NCBI RefSeq assembly: GCF_002964575.1
Contig: NZ_POQQ01000089.1
Location: forward strand, 62,001-126,000
Direction of reading: 5' to 3'
Source: Streptococcus suis
Lineage (GTDB): Bacteria > Bacillota > Bacilli > Lactobacillales > Streptococcaceae
Length of the DNA: 64,000 bases
The translations under genes were made by a program, and so were the position numbers. Each line of letters begins with the position of its first letter. The stretch's first letter is position 1. The notes under the pieces are model-generated. The model searched no databases, was not told the DNA's origin, and was given only the letters and a program-made list of their open reading frames with translations. Shown here one piece after another: positions 54,282 through 64,000 of the stretch.

Positions 54282-57200
54282 ATGTTTTGGAAGGAAAAGC
54301 AAAATAAGTTTTCTATTCGTACATTTAATAGAGGCGTTGCATCAGTTATTATTGGTATGACTGCCGCCTTATTTTTTGTACCAAATTTGGCTATTAAAGC
54401 AGAATTGACTGCTCTTGCCCATACAAATGTAGCAAGAGAACAGATCTCCTATAAGTATGTCCTTTATTCGGAACTGACATCAGATGAGAAGGCACGAATT
54501 CAAGCGACCATTCCAGCAAGGCAGGTTGGAGATGCTCATACTTACTATATGGTCTATCGTCCAAAGACAAATTTGCCTCTAACAGGAGATATCCCGACTT
54601 TTACAAGTAGTCTGGTTGGTTTAGGGCTATTGATTATCGGTCTATCTCTTACAAAAGATAGGAAAAAACGAATTGTTAGAAGTCTGATTATTTTAACTGC
54701 TACAGGTAGTCTTTCAGTGACTGCAATTTCTACAGGTAGCCTCTCAGGTTTTGATAAACAATTTACCCTTGCTATAGGTGAAGCTTTGCCACAAGCAGTG
54801 ATTTCTATAGATCAACATGAATTTGTAGGTTTTATTTTAGAAGGGGATGAAAATTATGAGACAATCACAGTAACAGAAGCAAATGCTGGTGAACAGAAGT
54901 CGTCAAGCGAATTGATATTGCCAAATACATTGGTTGAGGGAATATCTAAGCATTCAGAAGCTCCCGTTCCACCATCAACAGAAGCCGACGTTCTACCTGA
55001 GGAACCAACAGCGCCCGTAGTCCCAATTGCCCCAGTTACGGAAGATCCAGAAACTCCGGCACCACCATCAACAGAAGCCGAAGTTCTACCTGAGGCACCA
55101 ACAGATCCAGTTGTCCCAAGTTCTCCAGTTACTGAAGATCCAGAAGCTCCCGTCACTCCGGCACCACCATCAACAGAAGCCGAAGTTCTGCCTGAGGCAC
55201 CAACAGAGCCTGTAGTCCCAGTTACTCCAGTTACTGAAGATCCAGAAGCTCCCGTTCCACCATCAACAGAGGGCGAAGTTCTTCCAGAATCCCCAACAGA
55301 TCCCGTCGCTCCAAGTGACCCAGTAACGAAAGAACCAGAGGTTCCAGTCACTCCTGTTCCACCATCAACAGAGGACGAAGTTCTGCCCGAGGCACCAACA
55401 GAGCCTGTAGTCCCAAGTTCTCCAGTTACTGAACAACCAGAAGTCCCCGTCACTCCCGTTCCACCATCAATAGAATCCGAAGTTCTACCCGAGGAACCAA
55501 CAGAGCCTGTAGTCCCAGTTGCTCCGAGTGACCCAGTTACTGAACAGCCAGAAGCTCCAGAAACTCCCGTCCCACCATCAACAGAAGATGAGGTTCTACC
55601 CGAGGAACCAACAGCTCCCGTTGTCCCAATTGCCCCAGTTACGGACGAGCCAGAAGCTCCCGTCACTCCGGCGCCACCATCAACAGAGGGCGAAGTTCTT
55701 CCAGAATCCCCAACAGATCCCGTCGCTCCAAGTGACCCAGTAACGGAAGAACCAGAGGTTCCAGTCACTCCTGTTCCACCATCAACAGGAGCCGAAGTTC
55801 TACCTGAGGAACCAGCAGATCCAGTTGTCCCAAGTTCTCCAGTTGCTGAAGATCCAGAAGCTCCCGTCACTCCGGCACCACCATCAACAGAGGCCGAAGT
55901 TCTTCCAGAAACTCCAACGGATCCCGTCGCTCCAAGTGACCCAGTAACGGAAGAACCAGAAACTCCCGTTCCACCATCAACAGAAGATGAAGTTCTACCC
56001 GAGGACCCAACAGAGCCTGTAGTCCCAGTTGCCCCAGTTACTGAACAACCAGAAGTCCCCGTCACTCCCGTTCCACCATCAACAGAGGGCGAAGTTCTAC
56101 CCGAGGAACCAACAGATCCCGTTGTCCCAATTGCCCCAGTTACGGACGAGCCAGAAGCTCCCGTCACTCCGGCGCCACCATCAACAGAGGGCGAAGTTCT
56201 TCCAGAATCCCCAACAGATCCCGTCGCTCCAAGTTCTCCAGTTACGGAAGAACCAGAAGAACCTATTAAAACCAAACCGGAGTTAGTTTTATCAATTCTT
56301 AAAGAAAATGTAGATGATAGGAGTGTAGAAGTAAGCTATACTTTGATAGACAATGATTCTACATTTGTCAAGGCTATGGTATCTCTATACAAAGGGGGTG
56401 AATTAGTCACAGAAAAAGAAATTCTAACACAAGAAGAGCTATACAAGGTTCCATTTGCCGACTTGCTGCTGAACACTGACTATGAAGTAAAAACACGATT
56501 TACCTATAATTTAGGTAGTGATGATGTGGAAGAAGAGCTCAGAACAGAAAAATTTGAACTAGAGAATAAGTTGCTGGAATTTCGATCTTACAATAGTATT
56601 GAGCTGTATCAAGTTGATGAATTTGGCGAGAAAACAAGGATTACAGCCTTGACTAGCGCTCCAATTTCTTCAGAAAACTACCTTGTTAAGATTTCTACTG
56701 TAAACAACAAAGATATTTATCTTCCAGTTGATAGCTTTGAGAATGCTGACAAGGGGATTATGGTAAATATTATTCATCCAAAATTGGTTAAGTTTAACCA
56801 GAATAATAATGGTTTTGATGAAAATCATACCTTTATGATTGATAAACTTGTCTTGCAAGAGGGGGCCTACAGTAAATTTAGTGAATTAGTAGATGCTATC
56901 AATAACAATCCTAGTGGCACTTATTATCTAGCTGCTGATATGGTTGTTGATAAGGAGGTTTCGACTGACACCTACGTTACCAAAGAATTTACTGGAAGTC
57001 TGAAGAGCCTAGGTGGGCAAAAGGCCTACTCGATTTTACAGTTAGATAGACCGCTTTTCAGCACTCTTAAGAATGCTAGGGTCGAAAATATCTCCTTAAA
57101 AGATGTGGCCATTGTAAATGATCAAACAGCAGTAGCTGCCTTAGCAAAAAAAGCAGATAAAGCTACCATTGATAAGGTCACTGTTTCAGGAAATATTACG

Positions 57201-60200
57201 GCCAAACAAAATATTGCTGGTTTGGTTTACGAAGCAACAAATGGTACAAGCATTAGCAATTCCATCATCGATGTCAGATTAAATAATACAGCAAGCCATG
57301 AAATCTACTATATGGGTGGTGTTACAGGAATACTAAATAGTTCAACCATTGACAAGGTAAGGGTTAATGTGGCAATTGATGCTAAGACAGCAAGTGGCCG
57401 CGGACAAAAAATTGGTGGTGTCACTTCGGATATGATTTTATCTACGATTACCAATGCCTATGTTACAGGAAATATCCAGGCTACAGCACCTGCTGATACT
57501 GGAGGTTTTGTAGGTACAGCTAGGATGTCTGTCTTGAATAATATTGCAACAGGTGTATCTGTTACCAATGGAGGTATCATTGCTTCGGCACAAAATCTAT
57601 ATACTACACACGGGTCAATGCCAACCAATATTTATAGTGTTGAAGGTCATGCAACAGGCCAACCAAATCCTACCATTCAGTCTACAAGCCTTTCTCAAGA
57701 AGCCGTGCTAGAGAAAATCAAGGCATGGGGAATTCCAACAACACCAACCACAACAGGACAGGAAAATAGCGACAGTCAGTCGAATTCAGTGCAGACCATC
57801 GATTATAATCAGGTTCAAAATGCTCAGGCTAAACGAAGAACTGCCTATGAAAATACGTCTAAGTTGTTGCCATTCTATGACCGGAATACGATTGTTAAAT
57901 ATGGTAACTTGATTGATGAAGCGAGTAATCTCTATAGCAAGCCTATCCAGTCAGTTCTGACCTTGAATGAGGATGGAGTAGCAACAAATATCTATGACCA
58001 ACACGCTTCCTTGACCAAATTACTGATCCATTATGAAGATGGAACTTCAGAAGTTCTACCTTTGGTATTTAATGGAGAGTACGGTAACACCAAGGTTGTT
58101 GAATACCGCTTAGGTGAACAACTCCTCTATACACCAGAACAATTACTATCTCTGGAAACCAGTTTCATTGATGAACTAGTGACAGCATTTTCTCAGGTTG
58201 ATCTTGACAGCCAAGAGATGGCTGACATCTTACATATCCAAACTGCAGACAAGACCGCCAAACTAAAAGACTTGTATTTAGATGAATCCTTTGCAGAAGT
58301 CAAAGACAATCTCGAAGTCCATATCAAAGGTTTGCTGGCCAATAGACAGGTAGTTGATACCACAAGCAAGGCTGTCAGGGATGTCATTAAAAAAGAATTC
58401 TTGGCAGATAAAGAAAAAATTATGTTCGCTCTTGCCTACCTCAATAGGCTATATGGTATTACATACGGAGATACCAATATCAAGAATATTGTGCTCCATC
58501 ATGCGGATTTCTATAAGCGTCAATTAGATACTCTAGGCTGGTTGAGGTCATTTACGGATAAACTCACCAAGCATGATGATCAGTTCTATGTTTCGCAAAA
58601 TGGCTACGAAGATATGTATTTTGACAGATTAACACTTGCCAATAATGCAGCTATTCATAAGGAACGTTTTGGAGCACTCTCTAGTCAGCTTGGAACAGTT
58701 CGTGATTTCTTGGAATACAATAAGAAATTGTTCTTGGGAGAAACTGATTCAAGGAAGTGGTTTAAAGAAGCGACCAATGCCTTTGTTTATGAAATTCCAT
58801 CCAATGCAAACTCTAGCATTGACACCAGTCTATATAGTCATTTGGGACGTATTCCACGTTATGAAAAATACTACTTGCCATTGCTTAATATCAAGGAGAA
58901 GGATGATATTTTCGTAATGAGCTCAATGGCAACAGTAGCCTTCGGTGGTTACGGAAGATATGTGGATACGGCTTTGAAAAAGACCAATCCAGAACAATAT
59001 TACCAAGCAGTTAAGACAGTACAGACAGGTCGGATACCGAAACACGGGAAACGATTAGGTGACTTTTTGGATATGTGGTATCAAATGGCAGATTCTAATC
59101 TGAGAGATAAGTTTATCCAACGCTCAACTGAAATTTGGGATGGTTACTGGATCAAGGATTCAAATGCATTTGAAGACCACGCTGATAAACGGCGGTGGGC
59201 TGGTAAATATGATCAGGAATACCGCTATGTTCAGGAGTTGGCAGGTGCCTTGAATGAATGGCATAGACAATCAAGAGATAGTGCCTTTTCAGATACAGTA
59301 ACCTTTGTGAAATTTTCAAATCGGGACATGTTATCTGATCTAGGGGATTCAACTATGAGTCATGAATTGGTCCATAACTATGATGAAACCATCATGTTGG
59401 ATGGTCATAAGCGTCGTCCTGGTCAAGATGCAGAATCCTATGCTATGGGCTTGTTGCAGTCATCAGCTGGTGGAGGTATTTATTACTATGGCTTTAATTT
59501 CATGAATGAACATAGTCCAAATACCCCACACAATGTTTCAAGTAGTCGCTTCAAAACAAAAGAGGATTTACAAACCTATCTAAAAGGAGTCTTTGATGTG
59601 ACCTACCTCTTGGATGCAGTCGAAATCCAAGCCATTGCCACTAAGGGGAAAGAGGCTTATCCTTACTTCTTTAACAAGATAGAGTTGGTCCCAGCCAATG
59701 AAGCAACTGTCAGCCAGTCTTTAAACTACCAAAACACTCATGATCGTATTAGGAAATTGAGTAATGAGGAACTGGCTAACTTGAACATTACCACTATCAA
59801 CGATGCGATTGACCATGCACTAGTTGCCAAATCCTCACTTTTGCTGGAACAAGACTATTTACGCGAAAATTTGAAGAACTATTATTTCGTACCGCTCTAT
59901 TATCCGATTTATGCAGGCTTGCAAAATAATAGTGGTACTGTTGGTGGTTTACAATTCCGTAAGACGGCCTTGGAGCTATTAGCAGCAAAAGGTTGGGAAG
60001 AAGGCTTTATTCCTTATGCAACAGACAAGCTAAAAGCGGAAGCTGAGGCGGCAGGTCGTCTACTATCTGATCAGTTTATTTTTGAAAAAATATTTGCTGG
60101 ACAATTTACGGATTATGCAAGCTTCAAAAAAGCTATGTATAAAGAACGCTGGGATAAGAAGGATAGACTGAAAGCCATCACGATTAGCTTCAATGGTCAG

Positions 60201-60380
60201 ACTGAAACAATAGATAATATTGAAACGCTGAGTAGGCTGATGGCGGAGGCAGTTGATAAAGATTATCAGGCCGCTAAGAATAAGCAAGCAGGATTTAATC
60301 GCCAAGGTTTGAAAGATGCTATTTTGAAAGCCTATGTCGGATTAACGGATAGTTTTACCTCCTCCATATTTACAGATTGA
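54282..60380 (+). CDS. M26-family zinc metalloprotease (IgA1 protease / Zmp type)
   Basis: 2032-residue surface metalloprotease. YSIRK-like signal FSIRTFNRGVASVIIGM; an N-terminal sorting motif LPLTGD at residues 98-103 followed by two hydrophobic helices flanking KDRKKR, the inverted anchoring layout of streptococcal M26 enzymes; a Pro/Glu-rich repeat region at about 226-661; an M26 N-terminal region with a beta-helix-like part (about 840-1120); and the catalytic domain with HELVHNYDE at 1694-1698 and the third zinc ligand probably Glu1718 in GQDAESYAMGLLQ. Relatives cleave human IgA1 or other host glycoproteins; in S. suis an IgA1 protease and ZmpC are both described, and I cannot decide which this is. 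GAAGGAGC precedes the start. Confidence 0.88.
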   Translation: MFWKEKQNKFSIRTFNRGVASVIIGMTAALFFVPNLAIKAELTALAHTNVAREQISYKYVLYSELTSDEKARIQATIPARQVGDAHTYYMVYRPKTNLPLTGDIPTFTSSLVGLGLLIIGLSLTKDRKKRIVRSLIILTATGSLSVTAISTGSLSGFDKQFTLAIGEALPQAVISIDQHEFVGFILEGDENYETITVTEANAGEQKSSSELILPNTLVEGISKHSEAPVPPSTEADVLPEEPTAPVVPIAPVTEDPETPAPPSTEAEVLPEAPTDPVVPSSPVTEDPEAPVTPAPPSTEAEVLPEAPTEPVVPVTPVTEDPEAPVPPSTEGEVLPESPTDPVAPSDPVTKEPEVPVTPVPPSTEDEVLPEAPTEPVVPSSPVTEQPEVPVTPVPPSIESEVLPEEPTEPVVPVAPSDPVTEQPEAPETPVPPSTEDEVLPEEPTAPVVPIAPVTDEPEAPVTPAPPSTEGEVLPESPTDPVAPSDPVTEEPEVPVTPVPPSTGAEVLPEEPADPVVPSSPVAEDPEAPVTPAPPSTEAEVLPETPTDPVAPSDPVTEEPETPVPPSTEDEVLPEDPTEPVVPVAPVTEQPEVPVTPVPPSTEGEVLPEEPTDPVVPIAPVTDEPEAPVTPAPPSTEGEVLPESPTDPVAPSSPVTEEPEEPIKTKPELVLSILKENVDDRSVEVSYTLIDNDSTFVKAMVSLYKGGELVTEKEILTQEELYKVPFADLLLNTDYEVKTRFTYNLGSDDVEEELRTEKFELENKLLEFRSYNSIELYQVDEFGEKTRITALTSAPISSENYLVKISTVNNKDIYLPVDSFENADKGIMVNIIHPKLVKFNQNNNGFDENHTFMIDKLVLQEGAYSKFSELVDAINNNPSGTYYLAADMVVDKEVSTDTYVTKEFTGSLKSLGGQKAYSILQLDRPLFSTLKNARVENISLKDVAIVNDQTAVAALAKKADKATIDKVTVSGNITAKQNIAGLVYEATNGTSISNSIIDVRLNNTASHEIYYMGGVTGILNSSTIDKVRVNVAIDAKTASGRGQKIGGVTSDMILSTITNAYVTGNIQATAPADTGGFVGTARMSVLNNIATGVSVTNGGIIASAQNLYTTHGSMPTNIYSVEGHATGQPNPTIQSTSLSQEAVLEKIKAWGIPTTPTTTGQENSDSQSNSVQTIDYNQVQNAQAKRRTAYENTSKLLPFYDRNTIVKYGNLIDEASNLYSKPIQSVLTLNEDGVATNIYDQHASLTKLLIHYEDGTSEVLPLVFNGEYGNTKVVEYRLGEQLLYTPEQLLSLETSFIDELVTAFSQVDLDSQEMADILHIQTADKTAKLKDLYLDESFAEVKDNLEVHIKGLLANRQVVDTTSKAVRDVIKKEFLADKEKIMFALAYLNRLYGITYGDTNIKNIVLHHADFYKRQLDTLGWLRSFTDKLTKHDDQFYVSQNGYEDMYFDRLTLANNAAIHKERFGALSSQLGTVRDFLEYNKKLFLGETDSRKWFKEATNAFVYEIPSNANSSIDTSLYSHLGRIPRYEKYYLPLLNIKEKDDIFVMSSMATVAFGGYGRYVDTALKKTNPEQYYQAVKTVQTGRIPKHGKRLGDFLDMWYQMADSNLRDKFIQRSTEIWDGYWIKDSNAFEDHADKRRWAGKYDQEYRYVQELAGALNEWHRQSRDSAFSDTVTFVKFSNRDMLSDLGDSTMSHELVHNYDETIMLDGHKRRPGQDAESYAMGLLQSSAGGGIYYYGFNFMNEHSPNTPHNVSSSRFKTKEDLQTYLKGVFDVTYLLDAVEIQAIATKGKEAYPYFFNKIELVPANEATVSQSLNYQNTHDRIRKLSNEELANLNITTINDAIDHALVAKSSLLLEQDYLRENLKNYYFVPLYYPIYAGLQNNSGTVGGLQFRKTALELLAAKGWEEGFIPYATDKLKAEAEAAGRLLSDQFIFEKIFAGQFTDYASFKKAMYKERWDKKDRLKAITISFNGQTETIDNIETLSRLMAEAVDKDYQAAKNKQAGFNRQGLKDAILKAYVGLTDSFTSSIFTD
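54958..56266 (+). repeat. Coding tandem repeats of about 33-34 codons in the M26 protease
   Basis: About 13 imperfect units of 29-34 residues built from PVPPSTEAEVLPE, then APTDPVVPSSPVTEDPEAP and variants. At DNA level units share long identical blocks (for example CCACCATCAACAGA and GAAGTTCT), about 100 bp apart. Some units lack the VTP extension, indicating past unequal recombination. The segment is a Pro/Glu-rich stalk expected to span the wall and expose the protease. Copy number should vary between strains. Confidence 0.85.
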
Positions 60381-60406
60381 CCGAGGTCAATTCTCATTAC
60401 CTTTTG

Positions 60407-60446
60407 GGAAGAAGTTGAAAGATAGTATTTTCGCCTTCTTCCTTTT
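60407..60446 (+). terminator. Terminator of the M26 protease gene
   Basis: GGAAGAAG (60407-60414) pairs with CTTCTTCC (60435-60442), followed by TTTT. The 20-base loop makes it weaker than the others. Confidence 0.65.
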
Positions 60447-60473
60447 ATTTTTTCCCAATTCTCCCTTGAACTG

Positions 60474-60482
60474 TGATATAAT
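60474..60482 (+). promoter_or_regulatory. Extended -10 promoter of the DUF1149-degV-dapB-cca block
   Basis: TGATATAAT, 32 bp before the DUF1149 start codon; the -35 is weak. The following genes are separated by 8 bp at most or overlap, so one transcript probably covers the block. Confidence 0.55.
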
Positions 60483-60514
60483 AAGCATAGTATTGTTTAT
60501 AGGAGAAATTAGAC

Positions 60515-60889
60515 ATGGAAATCATTCGCGAAAAAGAATTTGTCAATCAGTATCACTTTGATGCCCGCAATCATGCTTGGGAAAAGGAAAATGGGGTTCC
60601 AGAAACGAAATTAAATGTTGATTTCCAACTACTTGAACGCAATGAAGAAGAAAATAAAACATCAATGATTACTATTTTGCGTTTCATCATTGTTTTGAAC
60701 CATTTTGTTATTTCTGGTGCTATGAGCCAGGCGATTCATTTACAAGGTCGTTACGTAAATGAACCGACAGAATTTACAGAGGAAGAAAAACGGACATTAG
60801 TTGAGCCACTATTGGATATGTTGAAACGCATGACCTATGACGTTACAGAGATTGCCTTTGATGCCCCTGGTGTAAATTTGGAGTTTTAG
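60515..60889 (+). CDS. DUF1149 family protein
   Basis: 124-residue cytoplasmic protein of the DUF1149 type, conserved in Lactobacillales and structurally likened to SecB-type chaperones. It has no signal peptide; conserved features include [30 protein letters not shown] and the C-terminal [23 protein letters not shown] precedes the start. One base separates it from the degV gene. Function not established. Confidence 0.8.
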   Translation: MEIIREKEFVNQYHFDARNHAWEKENGVPETKLNVDFQLLERNEEENKTSMITILRFIIVLNHFVISGAMSQAIHLQGRYVNEPTEFTEEEKRTLVEPLLDMLKRMTYDVTEIAFDAPGVNLEF

Positions 60890-60890
60890 G

Positions 60891-61742
60891 ATGAAACTAG
60901 CAGTTATTACAGACTCATCAGCTGTGTTGAATTTTGAGAGTTTTAGAAGAGAAGATTTATTCGTCTTACATATTCCAGTCAATATTGACGGAGAAAATTA
61001 TATCGAAGGTCAAAATTTGACCGTTGAAGAATTTTATCAAAAAATGGCCTCATCAAAGGATTTGCCAAAGACCAGCCAACCAAGTTTGATGGAGTTGGAC
61101 GACATTTTGGCAAGTTTGAAAGAAAAAGGCTATACGCACGCGCTAGGCTTGTTCTTATCGTCAGGTATTTCTGGTTTTTACCAAAATATCCAGTATCTGG
61201 CAGAAGAATATGAAGGCCTGACGGTTGCCTTCCCAGATACAAAAATAACTTCAGCACCTTTAGGTATGATGGTTGAAAATGTACTCAAATGGGCCGATGA
61301 AGGTCAGAGCTTTGAAGAAATTATTGGCAAATTGAACCAAGAAATTGGCAAGACCACAGCCTTTATTATGGTCGATGACCTTAATCACCTAGTAAAAGGT
61401 GGTCGCTTGTCCAATGGTGCCGCCTTGCTAGGTAATCTCTTGAGTATTAAGCCAATTTTATACTTCACAGGTGAAGGTAAGATTGAAGTTTATGAAAAAG
61501 TTCGGACTGAGAAAAAGGCGATCAAGCGCTTGTTAGAAATTCTTCAAGAACAAACGAAAAATGGTCACTACCAAATTGCCATCATTCATGCCAATGCGCC
61601 TGAAAAAGCTGAAAACTTTAAACAGCAGTTGGAAGAAGCAGGGGTAGGTAGTGATTTGCCAATCGTATCATTTGGTTCAGTCATTGGTACGCATTTGGGA
61701 GAAGGGGCAGTGGCCTTTGGTATTTCTCCCATCATTGAATAG
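60891..61742 (+). CDS. DegV family fatty-acid-binding protein
   Basis: 283 residues with the two-domain DegV fold: [13 protein letters not shown] at the start, [15 protein letters not shown], and the lipid-pocket region [29 protein letters not shown]. Members (FakB type) bind fatty acids and present them to the kinase FakA for incorporation into phospholipid. Streptococci have several; the acyl preference of this one is unknown. The ATG lies in a GATG overlap just after the DUF1149 stop. Confidence 0.88.
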   Translation: MKLAVITDSSAVLNFESFRREDLFVLHIPVNIDGENYIEGQNLTVEEFYQKMASSKDLPKTSQPSLMELDDILASLKEKGYTHALGLFLSSGISGFYQNIQYLAEEYEGLTVAFPDTKITSAPLGMMVENVLKWADEGQSFEEIIGKLNQEIGKTTAFIMVDDLNHLVKGGRLSNGAALLGNLLSIKPILYFTGEGKIEVYEKVRTEKKAIKRLLEILQEQTKNGHYQIAIIHANAPEKAENFKQQLEEAGVGSDLPIVSFGSVIGTHLGEGAVAFGISPIIE

Positions 61743-61750
61743 GAGTTTGC

Positions 61751-62518
61751 ATGACAATTAAGGTAATTATTGCAGGATTCAAAGGCAAAATGGGCTCAAC
61801 AGCAGTTGAGATGGTCAAGGGTGACGCAGAACTTCGTTTAGCTGCCTTGGTAGATCCATTTGCGACAGAAACAGAAATAGATGGTGTTCCTGTTTTCAAG
61901 TCAAAAGAAGAAGTGGCTGGCCTAGACGCACATGTCTGGGTGGATTTTACAACACCAAAATTTGCCTATGAAAACACTCGTTTTGCCTTGGAAAACGGCT
62001 TTGCTCCTGTGGTTGGAACGACGGGATTTACCCCAGAAGAAATTGAAGAATTGACAGTCTTGTCTGCTGAGAAAGGCTTGGGTGGCTTGATTGCCCCTAA
62101 CTTTGCTATTGGTGCTATCTTGCTCATGCAATTTGCAGCACAGGCAGCCAAGTATTTCCCAAATCTTGAAATCATCGAATTACACCACGATAAGAAGAAG
62201 GATGCACCGAGTGGTACTGCTGTCAAAACGGCCGAACTCATTTCACAAGTCCGTCAGTCACAGACTCAAGGTGCAGCGGATGAAGAAGAACTGATTGCTG
62301 GCGCTCGCGGTGCAGAATTTGACGGCTTCCGTATCCACTCAGTACGCTTGCCAGGCCTTGTTGCCCATCAGGAAGTGATTTTTGGGGCACAGGGCGAAGG
62401 CTTGACCATTCGTCATGACTCTTACGATCGTATTTCCTTTATGGGCGGTGTCAATCTCGGCATTAAAGAGGTAGTCAAACGCTCACAACTCGTTTATGGT
62501 TTGGAACACTTATTATGA
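61751..62518 (+). CDS. dapB: 4-hydroxy-tetrahydrodipicolinate reductase
   Basis: Step in lysine synthesis toward the stem-peptide amino acid of peptidoglycan. 255 residues: [17 protein letters not shown] nucleotide-binding motif at the N-terminus and the catalytic [19 protein letters not shown] near residue 143. TAGGAGTT precedes the start. It overlaps cca by 4 bp. Confidence 0.95.
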   Translation: MTIKVIIAGFKGKMGSTAVEMVKGDAELRLAALVDPFATETEIDGVPVFKSKEEVAGLDAHVWVDFTTPKFAYENTRFALENGFAPVVGTTGFTPEEIEELTVLSAEKGLGGLIAPNFAIGAILLMQFAAQAAKYFPNLEIIELHHDKKKDAPSGTAVKTAELISQVRQSQTQGAADEEELIAGARGAEFDGFRIHSVRLPGLVAHQEVIFGAQGEGLTIRHDSYDRISFMGGVNLGIKEVVKRSQLVYGLEHLL

Positions 62519-63726
62519 AATTAAACAATCTGCCTTCTGAGTTTCAGGAGGCTTTGCCGATTTTAGAGAAAATTAAAGCTGCAGGTTTCGAGGCCTATTT
62601 TGTTGGCGGTTCGGTACGGGATGCCATTCTGGGCAGACCTATTCATGATGTCGACATTGCCACTTCCAGCTATCCACAAGAAACCAAGCAAATCTTCCCG
62701 CGGACTATTGATGTGGGGATTGAGCATGGAACTGTCCTAGTCTTGGAAGGCGGAAAAGAGTATGAAATCACCACTTTTCGGACAGAGGAAGAGTATGTAG
62801 ACTACCGTCGTCCAAGTCAGGTTTCTTTTGTGCGTTCCTTGGAAGAGGACCTTAAACGCCGAGACTTCACGGTTAATGCTTTTGCCCTTGATGAAGAGGC
62901 TCAAATCGTTGACCTCTTTGATGGACTGACCGACTTGGAAAACCGCACTCTGCGTGCTGTAGGTATTCCTGCGGAACGGTTTAATGAAGATGCCCTCCGT
63001 ATCATGCGGGGCTTTCGCTTTGCGGCGACCTTGGACTTTGAGATTGAGCCGACTACCTTCACAGCTATGGTTGAAACCGCACCGCTTTTGGAAAAAATCT
63101 CCGTGGAGCGTAGCTTTATCGAGTTTGATAAACTCTTGATGGCGGATTTTTGGCGAAAAGGCTTGCGTGCTCTGATTGATTCCAAGGCCTACAATTTCTT
63201 GCCTGATTTAGCTGGAAAAAGTGATGAATTAGAGACCATGCTAACAAGTCTGACAGCAGAATTTCGCTTTTCGACTTCTGAACAAGCTTGGGCCATGCTC
63301 TTTGTCTGCCTAGGTATTGATAACATCAAGTCCTTCCTGAAAAAATGGAAAACCAGCAATGATTTCCAACGCACTGTGGTCAAGCTGGTAGAGATTTACC
63401 AGCTTCGCCAAGCAGGACCTGTTAACAAGCAAATCTGTTTCAAGTATGGCAAAGAATTCTTGTACTTGGTAGAGGAACTCCGTCAAGCACAGGGATTAAC
63501 TACAGATTTTGCAGCAATTGACCAGATTGATCAGTCTTTAACTATCCACGACAAGCATGAAATTGTTGTCAATGGAGGACATCTGATGCAGGCATTTGAC
63601 CTCAAACCAGGTCCAGTTTTGGGAAATCTACTCAAGCAGGTTGAGTATGAGATTGTTGAGGGAAATTTGCCCAATGAAGAGGCAACCATTATGGCATTTG
63701 TAAGAGGGAGATTAGATAATGAGTGA
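62515..63726 (+). CDS. cca: CCA tRNA nucleotidyltransferase
   Basis: Adds or repairs the 3' CCA of tRNAs. 403 residues, class II enzyme: head domain with [23 protein letters not shown] near residue 30 (GGxVRD and DxD motifs), [17 protein letters not shown], the [11 protein letters not shown] motif and the neck region [18 protein letters not shown]. Coupled to dapB upstream and overlapping the ABC-F gene by 8 bp (ATGAGTGA). Confidence 0.96.
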   Translation: MKLNNLPSEFQEALPILEKIKAAGFEAYFVGGSVRDAILGRPIHDVDIATSSYPQETKQIFPRTIDVGIEHGTVLVLEGGKEYEITTFRTEEEYVDYRRPSQVSFVRSLEEDLKRRDFTVNAFALDEEAQIVDLFDGLTDLENRTLRAVGIPAERFNEDALRIMRGFRFAATLDFEIEPTTFTAMVETAPLLEKISVERSFIEFDKLLMADFWRKGLRALIDSKAYNFLPDLAGKSDELETMLTSLTAEFRFSTSEQAWAMLFVCLGIDNIKSFLKKWKTSNDFQRTVVKLVEIYQLRQAGPVNKQICFKYGKEFLYLVEELRQAQGLTTDFAAIDQIDQSLTIHDKHEIVVNGGHLMQAFDLKPGPVLGNLLKQVEYEIVEGNLPNEEATIMAFVRGRLDNE

Positions 63727-64000
63727 TTTTATCGTTGAACACCTGACTAAATCTGTCGGAGATAAAACGGTCTTTGCTGATCTGTCTTTCATCATCCATC
63801 AAGGCGACCGAATTGGGATTATTGGGGTCAATGGTACAGGAAAGACGACTTTGTTGGATGTTCTGTCAGGTCGCATCGGTTTTGACGGAGATGTGTCGCC
63901 TTTTCGCACTAAAAATGCCTATAAAATCGCCTACCTGACCCAGGAACCTGATTTTGATGACAGTAAGACAGTTTTAGACACCGTCCTTTCTTCTGACCTC
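63719..64000 (+). CDS. ABC-F family ATPase, N-terminal part (continues past the window)
   Basis: First 94 codons of a soluble duplicated ABC ATPase without membrane domains. [19 protein letters not shown] is followed by Walker [10 protein letters not shown] at about residues 37-45 and [12 protein letters not shown], the Q-loop. The position behind dapB-cca is conserved in streptococci. ABC-F proteins act on the ribosome (translation factors or target protection); the subgroup (Uup-like is likely) cannot be settled from this fragment. Confidence 0.88.
   Translation, partial: MSDFIVEHLTKSVGDKTVFADLSFIIHQGDRIGIIGVNGTGKTTLLDVLSGRIGFDGDVSPFRTKNAYKIAYLTQEPDFDDSKTVLDTVLSSDL

Noticed and set aside
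54958-56266. CRISPR-like regular repetition
   Set aside because: Units are in frame, encode a protein stalk, are of unequal length and have no unique spacers or cas genes.
54854-56275. 473-codon open frame on the minus strand (Gly/Ser-rich)
   Set aside because: It is the exact complement of the Pro/Glu repeat region of the M26 protease; repeated codons keep the opposite strand open. Its product is low-complexity and has no ribosome-binding site.

Overview
The window is a low-GC Firmicute chromosome segment that I read as Streptococcus, most likely Streptococcus suis. Support comes from the streptococcal gene orders gyrA-srtA, murB-potABCD, relQ-nadK-rluD-pta and dapB-cca-ABC-F, a SigX (ComX) box before radC, a large SspA-like subtilisin with a YSIRK-type signal peptide, and an M26 zinc protease with an N-terminal sorting motif. 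The species call is inference; the genus is well supported. I saw no rRNA, tRNA, CRISPR array, prophage or intact insertion sequence.

Layout. 1-5126: end of cdd and a BMP-family ribonucleoside ABC importer. 5127-5420: three tandem copies of a 101-bp hairpin unit. 5544-7097: a DHFR-like reductase convergent with ldh. 7286-11250: gyrA-srtA and radC. 11293-15469 (minus strand): rex, two small conserved proteins, a cysteine desulfurase, prs and a CYTH protein. 15556-18929: relQ-nadK-rluD-pta. 18934-22402 and 23567-27121: two heterodimeric ABC exporters, the second bracketed by RUP-like elements, with rpsP-khpA between them. 27350-31577: a polysaccharide deacetylase (minus strand), hom-thrB and murB. 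31839-35617: potABCD. 35781-40733: the subtilisin-like surface protease. 41024-45273: nnrD, nth, guaC and a MATE transporter. 45343-47899: four uncharacterised envelope proteins. 48039-50369: rimM-trmD and an aminotransferase. 50485-54094: the fructose operon fruR-fruK-fruA. 54282-60380: the M26 zinc protease. 60515-64000: a DUF1149 protein, DegV, dapB, cca and the start of an ABC-F gene.

Much of the window is core metabolism and information processing: nucleoside salvage (cdd, importer, prs, guaC), redox and carbon control (rex, ldh, pta, and fru genes with a cre site), stringent response (relQ), threonine and lysine/wall precursors (hom, thrB, dapB, murB) and polyamine uptake. The surface layer is represented by sortase A and two very large proteases it could anchor.

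Most worth a second look: (1) a run of ten G residues between the -35 and -10 of a promoter driving unknown membrane proteins, the classic layout of a slipped-strand phase-variable promoter, followed by a leader with competing hairpins and partly duplicated about 1 kb downstream; (2) lysine at GyrA position 81, the main quinolone-resistance site; (3) RUP-like and other palindromic elements that supply the stop codons of an ABC exporter and of murB; (4) unusual starts for potA, fruR and nth.
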